From assembly GCF_001895085.1 (NCBI RefSeq), contig NZ_BDFD01000001.1, forward strand, positions 62,001 through 126,000: 64,000 nucleotides of DNA, written 5' to 3'. Positions 15,605 to 26,481 of the stretch are shown in pieces. This DNA is from Mariprofundus micogutta (GTDB lineage Bacteria; Pseudomonadota; Zetaproteobacteria; Mariprofundales; Mariprofundaceae). Each line of letters begins with the position of its first letter. The stretch's first letter is position 1. The notes beneath the pieces are model-generated. The model ran no database searches and was not told where the DNA came from. It was given only the letters and a program-made list of their open reading frames with translations. The position numbers and the translations under genes are program-made.

Positions 15605-16789
15605 TTAGAACAACTTACCCATCTTCGGCAGATCGCCGACCAGAGGTGCGGCATAATCGACCCAGGCCTGAGTTACATCGTTACCAGCCTCGTTGATATA
15701 CTCATCTTTCAACTCAGTCGCTTCACGCGCCACAGTTGAAAGCGGCGTAATGAAACATTCAGAGGCATATGGAGAGCTGGAGAGTCTGCGAATGGCAACA
15801 GAACCCGGTTCTGCAGTAGCCACCGCATGTTCCACGGCATGTTTGCCCACCATACGAGCTTCACGCGCATCCACTTCAGATACGATACTCGGGAAACTGC
15901 GCTGCAGATAACCAAAGGTATCGGCACGCACACGCACTGTCTCACCGGCATAAGCTTCTTTGACTTTACCGGAGAGGAAATCACCCAACGCACCAGAGCC
16001 GGAGAGCTGCAAATTCCCGTGTGAATCACGCTCACCAGAAGTCATGACAGGCTGACCATCTGCATTGGTAATGCCTTCAGAAACAGCCACCACACAGCGA
16101 CCATATTTGGCCATGGCAGCTTTCACATCGGACTGGAATTGTGCCACATCAAAGGTACGTTCAGGTACGTAGATCAAATGCGGACCATCGCCTTCATCCT
16201 GACGGGCCAATGCTGAAGCTGCAGTCAAAAAGCCCGCATCACGTCCCATCACCACATTGATCTTGATACCGGCAAGGGCTGCGTTATCACGATCATCACC
16301 CATAAATGCCAGCGCTACGAATTTCGCTGCCGATGCATAACCCGGGCAGTGATCAGTTACGCGCAGATCATTATCAATGGTTTTGGGAATATGGATGGTG
16401 CAGAAATCGTAGTTCGCTTCTTTAGCCATCTCGGCAATGATATGAGCTGTTTCGGCAGAATCATTGCCGCCGATATAAAAGAAATAACGTACATCATTTT
16501 TCTTGAACACTTCGAACACGCGCTCGCATTCAGCTTTTCCCGGTTTCAGACGTACCGAGCCAAGGCCGGCTGCAGGTGTCGCAGCCAGAGTCTCCAGATC
16601 GTCCACACTCTGCGTCGTTAAATCGATAAAATCTTCTTTCATGATACCTGCGATACCGTGATGAGCACCGAGAATACCTGTAATGTTTTCCTGCCCGCGT
16701 GCAGCCAATACGGCACCAACCAGCGACTGGTTAATCACTGCTGTTGGTCCACCAGACTGACCAATCACCATCTTTCCTTTCAAAGCCAT
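15605..16789 (-). CDS. pfp: 6-phosphofructokinase, PPi-dependent type
   Basis: A 394-aa PfkA-superfamily enzyme converting fructose-6-phosphate and fructose-1,6-bisphosphate. The N-terminal phosphate-donor motif GQSGGPTAVIN, the GGNDSAE loop, PKTIDND (Lys instead of the Gly of ATP enzymes) and MGRDAGFLTA point to the pyrophosphate-dependent, reversible class. Such enzymes are also able to act on sedoheptulose-bisphosphate in some autotrophs (family knowledge). The ATG at 16787-16789 has AAGGAGG nine bases upstream. It is divergent from the inositol-phosphatase/glpX/tkt cluster, and the gap contains several strong hairpins. Donor specificity is inferred from motifs only. Confidence 0.9.
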   Translation of the reverse strand: MALKGKMVIGQSGGPTAVINQSLVGAVLAARGQENITGILGAHHGIAGIMKEDFIDLTTQSVDDLETLAATPAAGLGSVRLKPGKAECERVFEVFKKNDVRYFFYIGGNDSAETAHIIAEMAKEANYDFCTIHIPKTIDNDLRVTDHCPGYASAAKFVALAFMGDDRDNAALAGIKINVVMGRDAGFLTAASALARQDEGDGPHLIYVPERTFDVAQFQSDVKAAMAKYGRCVVAVSEGITNADGQPVMTSGERDSHGNLQLSGSGALGDFLSGKVKEAYAGETVRVRADTFGYLQRSFPSIVSEVDAREARMVGKHAVEHAVATAEPGSVAIRRLSSSPYASECFITPLSTVAREATELKDEYINEAGNDVTQAWVDYAAPLVGDLPKMGKLF

Positions 16790-16830
16790 GTGTATCACCC
16801 TCCTTAAGGGAACATTGATGTTTCATTGTT

Positions 16831-16943
16831 GCCTGCAACCCATGGACGGGTTGCCAACATTGCAGGCGCTAGCCGATAATGTTGTGAGCGGAAACAAAAC
16901 CACGCTTTTGTTTCTGCGTACTGTTTCAGGGCAGGAAGCCCTG
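16831..16943. other. Structured intergenic region with three strong hairpins
   Basis: Three inverted repeats follow each other. GCCTGCAA (16831) pairs with TTGCAGGC (16860), with an inner CAACCC/GGGTTG alternative. GAAACAAAA (16891) pairs with TTTTGTTTC (16906). CAGGGC (16927) pairs with GCCCTG (16938). No open frame covers them. They could form a leader of pfp, a leader of the plus-strand gene, or a small RNA. Confidence 0.45.
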
Positions 16944-17055
16944 AGGCAGCGTCATTCAAGACCGGCCGCATGATAACAGACTACCGGTAACCGGAAAACA
17001 ATGATGGATGCACTTTTACAATAGCAGCCTAATATTGCGACCACGGAGTAAGATA

Positions 17056-17856
17056 ATGAGTTATAGTAATACTATTACAGTCGCTGAACTGTCTGCCATT
17101 CTCAAACAGGCAGGCAGAGAGATTATCATGCCTGCATATAGATCGTCAGTGATTATAAGCGGCAAAGCGGATGGTTCTATTGTCACTGAAACGGACCTGG
17201 CATGCCAGACTTACATCCAGGACAAGCTGGCACAACTCGACAGCAGCATCGCTTTTCTCGGTGAAGAGATGTCCGAAGAAGAGCAGTTGCACTGCCTGCG
17301 TACCAGCAATGGCAGTTACTGGTGTCTCGACCCGCTAGACGGCACCACCAACTTCGCCACCAATCTGCCCGGTTTTGCACTTTCCCTGGCCCTGATTGAA
17401 AACGGCCTGGTTGAACTGGCCTGCATTTATGATCCGGTACGTGATGAACTGTTCACGGCAAAACGTGGTAGCGGCGCAGAATTGAACGGTACAGATATCC
17501 ACGCATCGGCTGAAACTGAGCTGAATAATGCCGTAGGTTATGTTGATTTCAAACGATTGCAGCGAGACACCGCCGTTAAGCTGGCCTGTGATAAACTTTA
17601 CCGCAGCCAGCGCAACTTGGGCAGTTGCGCTCTGGAATGGGCATGGCTGGCAGCAGGACGCGGTCAGTTTATTATACATGGGGGAGAAAAGGTATGGGAC
17701 TTTTCAGCAGGCAGCCTTATCGCCACTGAAGCTGGTTGTATAAGTGGTGACTTCAACGGGCAACCATTGTTTCCTGATGCCGGCCTAAGCTCTCCTATTC
17801 TGGCGGCTTGCAGCAGCCCTGTTCATGAATCACTAAAACGACAACTAAGTGAATGA
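17056..17856 (+). CDS. Inositol monophosphatase-family phosphatase
   Basis: A 266-aa member of the Mg-dependent, Li-sensitive phosphatase family (IMPase/CysQ/class IV FBPase). Metal-binding residues are visible in FLGEEMS (about 76-82), CLDPLDGTTNFA (about 96-107) and KVWDFSAGSLIATEAG (about 213-228). Substrate could be inositol phosphate, PAP or fructose-1,6-bisphosphate. Its place directly upstream of glpX and Calvin-type genes makes a sugar-bisphosphate role possible (inference). The start follows a GGAG sequence by 8 bases. Confidence 0.87.
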   Translation: MSYSNTITVAELSAILKQAGREIIMPAYRSSVIISGKADGSIVTETDLACQTYIQDKLAQLDSSIAFLGEEMSEEEQLHCLRTSNGSYWCLDPLDGTTNFATNLPGFALSLALIENGLVELACIYDPVRDELFTAKRGSGAELNGTDIHASAETELNNAVGYVDFKRLQRDTAVKLACDKLYRSQRNLGSCALEWAWLAAGRGQFIIHGGEKVWDFSAGSLIATEAGCISGDFNGQPLFPDAGLSSPILAACSSPVHESLKRQLSE

Positions 17857-17980
17857 ATGGGCTTGAAAAGAAAGGTTTTTTTCACTTTCCTTTCTGAGGG
17901 TCGCATTTTGCCCGCAAATCATCTAGACTGCGGCTGCGAAAAATTCTGATTTAAGCATAAAACCTGGAGGGGGAATACGC

Positions 17981-18934
17981 ATGAGTAGCGTTTGCGATCT
18001 AAAGATTGACCTGGTGGAAGTATGTGAGGCGGCAGCCCGTGCCTGTGCACCGTTTGTTGGCTCCGGTCAAAAAGATGAGGGCGATGGCCTGGCAGTAGAT
18101 GCCATGCGCGAACGCATCAATCAGGTAAAAATGAAGGGTGTTGTTGTTATTGGTGAAGGCGCGAAAGACGAAGCCCCTGCCCTGTACGATGATGAACCTG
18201 TGGGTACTGGTGAAGGCGTCGGCGTTGATATTGCTGTTGACCCGATCGAAGGTACCAACCTGTTTGCAAAAGATATGCCGGGCTCCATTGTAACATTGGC
18301 AGCAGCCCCCGCAGGCAGCATGTATCGCCCTGGCTCCTGCTTTTACATGGACAAACAGGTCTATCCAAAAGCCGCACGCGGCAGGATTGATCCTGAAGCA
18401 CCGGTTGCAGATCGTCTGAACGCGCTTGCCAAAGCGCTGGGTAAAGACATCAAGGAAATTCGCGTATTCATCCTCGATAAACCTCGTCACAAAGAGATGA
18501 TTCAGGAAGTTTATGCATGCGGCGCGAAAGTTCGCCTGGCCACTGATGGCGATGTAAACGGCGCTATTCAGGCTGTATTGAACATGGGGTCTGATGCCCT
18601 GTTCGGTATCGGCGGCACACCGGAAGGCATCGTGACTGCATGTGCAGCTCGCGCTATGGGTGCAGAGATGTTCGGTCGCATGGCTCCTCAGAAAGATTTT
18701 GAGATCAAGCTGTGTGAAGAAGAAGGCATTGATACCAAGCGTATCATTACCCGCGATGAACTGATCACATCAGATGACTGCATGTTTATTGCAACAGGTC
18801 TGACCAGTGGCGCTTATTGTCATCACGTCAAGATGGGCGCTGATGCCGATGGTCGTTATATGACTACCGACACTGTTGTTCTGTCTGGTTCGGTGGGTAA
18901 CATTCGCCGCGTTCAGACTACACTGCACGTTTAA
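17981..18934 (+). CDS. glpX: Class II fructose-1,6-bisphosphatase / sedoheptulose-bisphosphatase (GlpX)
   Basis: A 317-aa class II FBPase. Motifs include VVVIGEGAKDEAPALY (metal site), VDPIEGTNLFAKD, GGTPEGIVTACAARAMG and TGLTSGAYCHHVK. It removes phosphate from fructose-1,6-bisphosphate and, in many autotrophs, sedoheptulose-1,7-bisphosphate, so it serves gluconeogenesis and the Calvin cycle. It begins with a strong GGAGGGGG ribosome site. It is followed after 145 bases by transketolase with its own promoter-like sequence. Coexistence with PPi-PFK opposite suggests a flexible F6P/FBP node. Confidence 0.95.
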   Translation: MSSVCDLKIDLVEVCEAAARACAPFVGSGQKDEGDGLAVDAMRERINQVKMKGVVVIGEGAKDEAPALYDDEPVGTGEGVGVDIAVDPIEGTNLFAKDMPGSIVTLAAAPAGSMYRPGSCFYMDKQVYPKAARGRIDPEAPVADRLNALAKALGKDIKEIRVFILDKPRHKEMIQEVYACGAKVRLATDGDVNGAIQAVLNMGSDALFGIGGTPEGIVTACAARAMGAEMFGRMAPQKDFEIKLCEEEGIDTKRIITRDELITSDDCMFIATGLTSGAYCHHVKMGADADGRYMTTDTVVLSGSVGNIRRVQTTLHV

Positions 18935-18962
18935 TCACTAAATTAACTTAGGGAATAAACAC

Positions 18963-18987
18963 TTTCCATAAGTCAGACTTATGGAAA
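18963..18987. repeat. Perfect hairpin between glpX and tkt
   Basis: TTTCCATAAGT (18963) and ACTTATGGAAA (18977) form an 11-base perfect stem with a CAG loop, followed on plus by AAATAATAAG. It lies just upstream of a tkt promoter-like sequence and could be an operator, or a 3' end of the glpX transcript. Confidence 0.5.
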
Positions 18988-18999
18988 AAATAATAAGTA

Positions 19000-19028
19000 T
19001 TGATTAGGCGTGGACTTATATTTATATA
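19000..19028 (+). promoter_or_regulatory. Promoter upstream of tkt
   Basis: TTGATT, a 17-base spacer, then TATATA, about 50 bases upstream of the tkt start codon. Both hexamers are close to the sigma-70 consensus. Confidence 0.6.
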
Positions 19029-19079
19029 TGTTTCCGCCTCGTAAAATTTTACATACCTATCGATAAGGGGAAAAATCAC

Positions 19080-21062
19080 ATGAGCAACCGTAGACACTTG
19101 GCCAATGCCGTTCGCGCACTCGCAATGGATGGCGTTCAGAAAGCAAACTCCGGACATCCGGGCGCACCAATGGGCATGGCAGATATTGCTGAAGTCCTGT
19201 GGAACGACTACATGAAACATAATCCGACCAACCCGAAATGGGCTGATCGCGACCGTTTCATCCTGTCCAATGGTCACGGCTCCATGCTAATTTATTCTCT
19301 GCTTCACCTGACCGGTTATGACCTGGGCATCGACGATCTGAAACAGTTCCGTCAGCTGCACTCCCGCACACCGGGTCACCCTGAATACGGTTATGCACCA
19401 GGCGTTGAAACCACGACCGGCCCACTGGGTCAGGGTATCACCAACGGCGTAGGCATGGCACTGGCTGAAAAGACTCTGGCAGCTCAGTTCAACAAGCCAG
19501 GTCACGAAATCGTTGACCACAACACTTATGTATTCCTTGGCGATGGTTGTCTGATGGAAGGTATCTCTCACGAAGCATGTTCACTGGCTGGCACACTGGG
19601 TCTGGGCAAACTGATCGCTTTCTGGGATGACAACGGCATCTCTATTGATGGTCACGTTGAAGGCTGGTTCTCTGATGATACTCCAGGCCGTTTCGAATCT
19701 TACGGCTGGCAGGTGATCCGCAATGTTGACGGTCATGATGCAGACGAAATTAAAGCTGCCATTGAAACTGCTAAAGCAGAAAGCGGCAAACCAACCATGA
19801 TCTGCTGCAAGACTGTGATCGGTTTCGGTTCTCCGAACCTGGCGGGCACGCATGACTGTCATGGTGCTGCACTGGGTCATGATGAAATCGCACTGGTTCG
19901 CAAGGAACTGGGCTGGGAACATGAGCCGTTTGAAATCCCTGATGATGTTTATGCCGGCTGGGACAATAAAGATGCAGGTGCTGCAGCAGAATCCGACTGG
20001 GATGCCCGTTTTGCTGCATATGCAGCCGAATACCCTGCTGAAGCAGCAGAATACACACGCCGCATCAACAATGAATTATCTGCTAACTGGGAAGCTGATG
20101 CTGATGCATTTATTGCTGACGTTGCTGCGAAAGGTGAAACCATTGCTTCACGTAAAGCAAGCCAGAATGCCATCGAAGGCCTGGCCAGTATCACACCTGA
20201 ATTCCTGGGTGGTTCTGCTGACCTAGCTGGTTCAAACCTGACCCTGTGGTCTGGTGCAAAACCTGTTGTTAAAGACCCTGCTGGTAACTACGTGAACTAC
20301 GGCGTACGTGAATTCGGCATGGCTGCAATGATCAACGGCGTTTCCCTGCATGGCGGTTTCGTACCTTACGGCGCAACCTTCCTGATGTTCTCTGAGTATG
20401 CACGTAACGCATTGCGTATGGCTGCTCTGATGAAAGTACGTCACATTGAAGTATTTACCCATGACTCTATCGGCCTGGGTGAAGATGGCCCTACGCATCA
20501 GCCTGTTGAGCAGACTGCAACACTGCGCATGATCCCTAATATGGACGTATGGCGCCCTTGTGACGCAGTTGAATCTGCAGTGTCCTGGAAAGCAGCCATT
20601 ATGAATCAGACCGGCCCGAGCTCTCTGATCTTCTCACGTCAGAACCTGCCACATCAGGATCGTACTTCTGAGCAGATCAAACTGATCGAACGCGGCGGTT
20701 ACATTCTGAAAGATTCAGAAGGCACCCCGGATGCAATCATCATTGCAACTGGTTCTGAAATTTCACTGGCTATGGAAGCAGCTGCAGCATCGGATAAAAA
20801 CGTTCGCGTTGTATCCATGCCATCAACCAACACATTTGATGCACAGGATGCAGATTATAAAGAATCTGTACTGCCATCATCTGTCACTGCACGTGTTGCA
20901 GTGGAAGCCGGTGTGACCGGTTTCTGGGCGAAATATGTTGGTCTGAACGGCAAAGTTGTAGGCATTGACACTTTCGGTGAATCAGCACCTGCAGGCGAGT
21001 TGTTCAAATTGTTCGGTATCACCACTGAAGCGGTTATCGCTGCAGTGAACGAAGTAGCTTAA
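19080..21062 (+). CDS. tkt: Transketolase
   Basis: A 660-aa thiamine-diphosphate enzyme that moves two-carbon units between sugar phosphates (Calvin cycle and pentose phosphate pathway). Motifs: [19 protein letters not shown] (residues about 23-42), the TPP-binding [13 protein letters not shown] (about 155-167) and the pyrimidine-domain [17 protein letters not shown] with [17 protein letters not shown]. Length is standard. An AAGGGG site precedes the ATG. It is followed after 31 bases by gap, so the two are probably co-transcribed. Confidence 0.97.
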   Translation: MSNRRHLANAVRALAMDGVQKANSGHPGAPMGMADIAEVLWNDYMKHNPTNPKWADRDRFILSNGHGSMLIYSLLHLTGYDLGIDDLKQFRQLHSRTPGHPEYGYAPGVETTTGPLGQGITNGVGMALAEKTLAAQFNKPGHEIVDHNTYVFLGDGCLMEGISHEACSLAGTLGLGKLIAFWDDNGISIDGHVEGWFSDDTPGRFESYGWQVIRNVDGHDADEIKAAIETAKAESGKPTMICCKTVIGFGSPNLAGTHDCHGAALGHDEIALVRKELGWEHEPFEIPDDVYAGWDNKDAGAAAESDWDARFAAYAAEYPAEAAEYTRRINNELSANWEADADAFIADVAAKGETIASRKASQNAIEGLASITPEFLGGSADLAGSNLTLWSGAKPVVKDPAGNYVNYGVREFGMAAMINGVSLHGGFVPYGATFLMFSEYARNALRMAALMKVRHIEVFTHDSIGLGEDGPTHQPVEQTATLRMIPNMDVWRPCDAVESAVSWKAAIMNQTGPSSLIFSRQNLPHQDRTSEQIKLIERGGYILKDSEGTPDAIIIATGSEISLAMEAAAASDKNVRVVSMPSTNTFDAQDADYKESVLPSSVTARVAVEAGVTGFWAKYVGLNGKVVGIDTFGESAPAGELFKLFGITTEAVIAAVNEVA

Positions 21063-21066
21063 GTAA

Positions 21067-22092
<1,026 letters not shown>

Positions 22093-22101
22093 ATCTTAAT
22101 C

Positions 22102-22127
22102 AACGTGGGAGCTTCGGCTCCCACGTT
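22102..22127 (+). terminator. Strong TTCG-loop hairpin between gap and pgk
   Basis: AACGTGGGAGC, loop TTCG, GCTCCCACGTT: an 11-base stem 10 bases after the gap stop, followed only by TGTCATTG. With so short a T run it may be a partial terminator or an mRNA-stabilising 3' end that lowers pgk/pyk expression relative to gap. Confidence 0.6.
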
Positions 22128-22258
22128 TGTCATTGCCCGTTTGAGTTTCTAAGCCAAGCCGGCAGCGACAAACGTTTACACGTTGTTGAACAACCTAATG
22201 TCATAACCTTGTCACCTGTTTGTATGAGGCTATGAATATTTATCTGAAGGAGTAGAGA

Positions 22259-23437
22259 ATGTCCGTAATCAAAATGACCGACCTCGATCTGGCCGGAAAG
22301 CGCGTATTGATCCGCGAAGACCTGAATGTGCCAATCAAAGATGGCAAAGTAACTTCTGATGCCCGTATCCGTGCATCCATGCCAACTATCACGCATGCAG
22401 CCAATGCAGGCGCTAAAGTGATGTTGATGTCGCACGTGGGTCGTCCTGTTGAAGGCGAATTCAGCGAAGAAAACTCCCTACAGCCTGTAGCTGACCATAT
22501 TTCCGGCATTCTCGGTAAACCGGTTCGTCTGATCCGTGATTATCTGAACGGTGGCTTCGATGTTGCTGATGGCGAAGTAGTTCTGCTGGAAAACGTACGT
22601 TTCAATGCCGGCGAAAAGAAAAACGATGAAGCGCTCTCCAAAAAGTACGCTGCACTGTGCGACATCTACGTGATGGATGCATTCGGTACTGCACATCGTG
22701 CCCAAGCCTCTACTCACGGCGCAGGCACTTACGCACCTGTAGCATGCGCTGGCCCTCTGTTGGCTGGCGAACTCGATGCACTCGGTAAAGCACTGGATAA
22801 TCCGGCTCGCCCGATGGTTGCTATCGTTGGCGGCTCTAAAGTTTCTACCAAACTGACTGTACTGGAATCCCTCTCCACTAAAGTGGATCAGCTGGTTGTA
22901 GGTGGCGGCATCGCCAACACCTTTATTGCTGCTGCTGGTCTGCCGGTTGGTAAATCCCTGTATGAAGCGGATCTGATTGATACCTGCAAACGATTGACTG
23001 CAGATGCTGAAGCCAATGGCGGCAGCATCCCTGTGCCTACTGATATCGTTTGTGCCAAAGAGTTCTCCCCTACTGCTGAAGCAACCCTGAAAGCTGCAGA
23101 CGAATGCCTGGATGACGATATGATTTTCGATATCGGTCCGGATTCTGCTGAAGCTCTGGCTGAAATTATCCGCAATGCCGGCACTATCGTCTGGAACGGC
23201 CCTGTAGGTGTGTTTGAGTTCGATCAATTCGGTGAAGGCACCAAGACCATCTCACTGGCCATTGCTGAGTCTGACGGTTTCTCAATCGCGGGTGGTGGTG
23301 ACACGCTGGCAGCTGTTGATAAATACGATATCGCAGACAAAGTCTCTTACATTTCTACTGGTGGCGGCGCATTCCTTGAGTTCCTCGAAGGTAAAGCTCT
23401 ACCTGCGGTTACAATGCTCGAGGAGCGTGCCGCTTAA
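22259..23437 (+). CDS. pgk: Phosphoglycerate kinase
   Basis: A 392-aa monomeric kinase. The N-terminal domain has [16 protein letters not shown] and [11 protein letters not shown]; the C-terminal nucleotide domain has [25 protein letters not shown] and [14 protein letters not shown]. It phosphorylates 3-phosphoglycerate in the reductive direction during carbon fixation. Its stop codon directly abuts the GTG start of pyk. A 166-base gap with a strong hairpin separates it from gap, so it may have its own promoter. Confidence 0.97.
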   Translation: MSVIKMTDLDLAGKRVLIREDLNVPIKDGKVTSDARIRASMPTITHAANAGAKVMLMSHVGRPVEGEFSEENSLQPVADHISGILGKPVRLIRDYLNGGFDVADGEVVLLENVRFNAGEKKNDEALSKKYAALCDIYVMDAFGTAHRAQASTHGAGTYAPVACAGPLLAGELDALGKALDNPARPMVAIVGGSKVSTKLTVLESLSTKVDQLVVGGGIANTFIAAAGLPVGKSLYEADLIDTCKRLTADAEANGGSIPVPTDIVCAKEFSPTAEATLKAADECLDDDMIFDIGPDSAEALAEIIRNAGTIVWNGPVGVFEFDQFGEGTKTISLAIAESDGFSIAGGGDTLAAVDKYDIADKVSYISTGGGAFLEFLEGKALPAVTMLEERAA

Positions 23438-24901
23438 GTGACAGAATTTCGTAGAACTAAAATTGTAGCAACACTCGGTCCGGCCTCTGAATCTCCAGAG
23501 GTCCTGGACCAGTTGATTAAAGCCGGTGTGAATGTTGTTCGCTTGAACTTTTCACACGGTTCACCCGAAGATCATCAGAATCGTGCCAACCTCGTACGAG
23601 ATGCAGCCAGGAATAATGGTGTTTGCGTCGGCATTCTGGCTGATATGCAGGGTCCGAAAATCCGATGCGGTAAATTCAAAACCGGAAAAACCATGCTTAC
23701 ACCGGGTCAGAAATTCATTCTTGATGGTGCAATGAGTCTGGATGACGGTGATGATGAGCGCGTTGGCCTAACCTATAAAGAGCTGGTTAGTGATGTCGTG
23801 CCGGGCGCACGTTTATTGCTTAATGACGGCTTGCTTGTCATGGATGTTGATGATGTGATCGGTCAGGAAATTCACTGTACTGTGATTGTTGGCGGCGTAC
23901 TGTCGAACAACAAGGGCATTAACCGTGCTGGTGGCGGTCTCTCTGCTGCAGCACTGACCGACAAGGACAAGGAAGATATCAAGACAGCCTGCGCGATTGG
24001 CGTGGACTATATTGCAATCTCTTTCCCTCGTAACGGTGCTGATATGGATTATGCCCGCTCTCTCGTCGAAGCAGAAGGTAGCAGTGCCGGCCTGGTAGCC
24101 AAGGTTGAACGCGCTGAGGCTGTTGAATCAGGCAACCTGGAATCCATCATGGAGAGTTCCAATGCAGTCATGGTGGCCCGTGGTGATCTGGGTGTGGAAA
24201 TTGGTGATGCAGCAGTGCCACCTGTGCAGAAGCGCATGCTTCGCATGGCACCTAAATACAACACACCAGTGATTGTCGCGACTCAGATGATGGAATCGAT
24301 GTGTGAAAACCCGATCCCGACAAGAGCTGAAGTGAACGACGTAGCCAATGCTGTTATTGATGGTACCGATGCAATCATGCTTTCCGGTGAAACCGCTGCC
24401 GGTAAATATCCGGTTGAAGCTGTGAATGCCATGCATCGCACCTGCATCGAAACTGAGAAACAGCATATCATGCCTTCAACTCAAACACGTGACCCTCACT
24501 TTCCACCACATTCGATCGATGAGTGTATTGCGCGTCAGGCTATGGAGGTTTCCAACTTCATGGATATCAAGGCAATCGCAGCTTTCACACAAAGTGGAAA
24601 TACGGCCCTGTACATGTCCCGTCATATCTCACCTGTGCCGATTTATGCACTGACTCCAATGGGAGAAACTGCAGGCAAGGTGACGCTATACCGCAACGTG
24701 ATTCCGAAACCTGTTTCGGGTAACTACTCAGAAACTGATGCCCCTGTCGCAACGAGGGAAGCTCTTTCTGTGATGCTTCATGATGAACTGGTTGATGAAA
24801 AAGACATGGTCATTATGACGCTGGGCACACCAATGGGTAAAGCTGGAGCAACGAACACACTGAAAGTAGTCACGGTAGGCGACTGTATCCGTAATTGCTA
24901 A
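23438..24901 (+). CDS. pyk: Pyruvate kinase
   Basis: A 487-aa enzyme: RRTKIVATLGPAS at the N-terminus, VRLNFSHGSPEDH, the Mg/PEP site KVERAEAVESGNLESIM and MVARGDLGVEIG, and TRAEVNDVANAVIDGTDAIM. It converts PEP and ADP to pyruvate and ATP. The GTG start immediately follows the pgk TAA, so the genes are translationally linked. Its presence in the cluster with gluconeogenic enzymes, and a PEP synthase 6 kb away, means flow at the PEP/pyruvate node must be regulated. Confidence 0.97.
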   Translation: MTEFRRTKIVATLGPASESPEVLDQLIKAGVNVVRLNFSHGSPEDHQNRANLVRDAARNNGVCVGILADMQGPKIRCGKFKTGKTMLTPGQKFILDGAMSLDDGDDERVGLTYKELVSDVVPGARLLLNDGLLVMDVDDVIGQEIHCTVIVGGVLSNNKGINRAGGGLSAAALTDKDKEDIKTACAIGVDYIAISFPRNGADMDYARSLVEAEGSSAGLVAKVERAEAVESGNLESIMESSNAVMVARGDLGVEIGDAAVPPVQKRMLRMAPKYNTPVIVATQMMESMCENPIPTRAEVNDVANAVIDGTDAIMLSGETAAGKYPVEAVNAMHRTCIETEKQHIMPSTQTRDPHFPPHSIDECIARQAMEVSNFMDIKAIAAFTQSGNTALYMSRHISPVPIYALTPMGETAGKVTLYRNVIPKPVSGNYSETDAPVATREALSVMLHDELVDEKDMVIMTLGTPMGKAGATNTLKVVTVGDCIRNC

Positions 24902-24910
24902 AGGTTTGAT

Positions 24911-24937
24911 TTAACGACTCGGAAGAGTCAACGTTAA
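24911..24937 (+). repeat. Hairpin between pyk and fba
   Basis: Inner stem GACTC/GAGTC with a GGAA tetraloop and outer TTAAC/GTTAA with a 3-base bulge. No T run follows immediately; it is probably an intercistronic mRNA structure. Confidence 0.45.
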
Positions 24938-24987
24938 GGCAAGTAATTTTGGGCTACAGGCCCGCTTAAAAACATAAGGAGGAAGAA

Positions 24988-26025
24988 ATGGCACTCATTT
25001 CATTGCGACAACTACTGGATCATGCTGCTGAGAACGACTATGGCATGCCAGCATTCAACGTAAACAATATGGAGCAGGTTCATGCGATCATGGAAGCTGC
25101 TAACGAAGTAGACTCACCTGTTATCATGCAGGGTTCTGCCGGCGCCCGCGGTTATGCAGGCGAGCCTTTCCTGCGTCACATGATTGATGCAGCAATTGAG
25201 CAGTATCCTCATATCCCGGTTGTTATGCATCAGGACCACGGTTCTGAGCCTGCAGTATGTCTGCGCTCAATCCAGTCAGGCTTCTCATCAGTGATGATGG
25301 ATGGTTCTCTGGAAGCAGACTGCAAAACTCCGGCTTCTTTTGAATATAACGTTGCTGTTACCAAGAACGTTGTTGATATGGCTCATGCCGGTGGTGTTTC
25401 TGTTGAAGGCGAACTCGGTTGCCTGGGTTCACTGGAAACTGGCGAAATGGGTGAAGAAGACGGCCATGGCGCTGAAGGTAAGCTGGATCTGGATATGCTG
25501 CTGACCGGCGTTGACGAAGCAGTTGATTTCGTTAACCAGACCAACGTTGATGCTCTGGCTATCGCGATTGGTACTTCTCACGGCGCTTACAAGTTCACCA
25601 AGCCACCAACAGGCGAAGTTCTGCGTATTGACCGCATTGAAGAAATTCATGCTGCACTGCCTAACACCCATCTGGTTATGCACGGCTCCTCTTCTGTTCC
25701 ACAGGACTGGTTGGCTATCATTAACGAATATGGTGGCGCAATGGGCGAAACTTACGGTGTACCTGTTGAAGAGATCGTTAAAGGCATCAAATCCGGTGTT
25801 CGTAAAGTAAACATCGACACTGACCTGCGTATGGCTTCTACCGGTGCGGTTCGCCGTCACCTGCAGGAAAACCCATCCAACTTCGATCCACGTAAATTCT
25901 TCAAAGCTGCTAAAGATGCAATGAAAGACATCTGTAAAGCTCGTTTTGAAGCATTTGGTTCAGCTGGTAATGCTTCCAAGATCACTCCAAAATCTCTGGA
26001 AACCATGATCGATTTCTACAAATAA
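24988..26025 (+). CDS. fba: Class II fructose-1,6-bisphosphate aldolase
   Basis: A 345-aa zinc-dependent aldolase (CbbA/Fba type). Zn ligands are visible in [12 protein letters not shown] (His), and phosphate-binding residues in [20 protein letters not shown] and [15 protein letters not shown]. It joins dihydroxyacetone phosphate with glyceraldehyde-3-phosphate (and, in autotrophs, erythrose-4-phosphate). A strong AAGGAGG site precedes the ATG. It is the last gene of the cluster and is followed by a classic terminator. Confidence 0.97.
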   Translation: MALISLRQLLDHAAENDYGMPAFNVNNMEQVHAIMEAANEVDSPVIMQGSAGARGYAGEPFLRHMIDAAIEQYPHIPVVMHQDHGSEPAVCLRSIQSGFSSVMMDGSLEADCKTPASFEYNVAVTKNVVDMAHAGGVSVEGELGCLGSLETGEMGEEDGHGAEGKLDLDMLLTGVDEAVDFVNQTNVDALAIAIGTSHGAYKFTKPPTGEVLRIDRIEEIHAALPNTHLVMHGSSSVPQDWLAIINEYGGAMGETYGVPVEEIVKGIKSGVRKVNIDTDLRMASTGAVRRHLQENPSNFDPRKFFKAAKDAMKDICKARFEAFGSAGNASKITPKSLETMIDFYK

Positions 26026-26042
26026 GAAGTCTCAACTTCGCG

Positions 26043-26072
26043 AAAAAGGCGGGCCTTCGGTCCGCCTTTTTT
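26043..26072 (+). terminator. Rho-independent terminator of the carbon cluster
   Basis: AAAAAGGCGG stem, TTCG-containing loop, CCGCCTTTTTT with further T beyond. Also usable on the opposite strand for the convergent cupin gene, because the 5' flank is A-rich. Confidence 0.9.
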
Positions 26073-26094
26073 GTTTTTTCCGCCCCTTGTTACA

Positions 26095-26433
26095 TCATTC
26101 TCCTTTCAATCCAAAATAGAGTACAGTCATCTCTTCATCACCGTTATTGACCAGTTCATGTTCTTCGTTGGAGTCAATGCGGATACAGCTCCCCTTCTCC
26201 AATGGCTGCGATACTCCATCAACAGTAATCACTCCCGTACCACCAAGCAGATAAAACACCTCATACAAATCAGTATGTTTATGCGCAGACGCCTTTTGTC
26301 CGGGTTTGAATACGGCATGTGATAAGCGTACCGAACCCGGCAACTCTGATTCACCCAGCAACACTCGCTTCATAATATCAGCATCGTGTGAGAGGCCTTC
26401 AGGTTTGATCTCACTCAGGTTTACAAGCTTCAT
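26095..26433 (-). CDS. Small cupin-domain protein
   Basis: A 112-aa single-domain cupin: metal-site motif KASAHKHTDLYEVFYLLGGTG (first histidine motif, residues about 47-67) and IDSNEEHELVNNGDEEM (second motif, about 86-103). It could be a metal-binding enzyme or a sugar-phosphate isomerase-like protein; no substrate can be assigned. It is convergent with fba and divergent from the DNA repair gene. Confidence 0.85.
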   Translation of the reverse strand: MKLVNLSEIKPEGLSHDADIMKRVLLGESELPGSVRLSHAVFKPGQKASAHKHTDLYEVFYLLGGTGVITVDGVSQPLEKGSCIRIDSNEEHELVNNGDEEMTVLYFGLKGE

Positions 26434-26481
26434 TCACTTTCCCTCTTACATCAGGCAATGATGCGCTCTATCTTATGCTGC

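Noticed and set aside
22478-23227. 249-codon minus-strand open frame
   Set aside because: Antisense to pgk, which has all its motifs; the open frame is a by-product of codon use.
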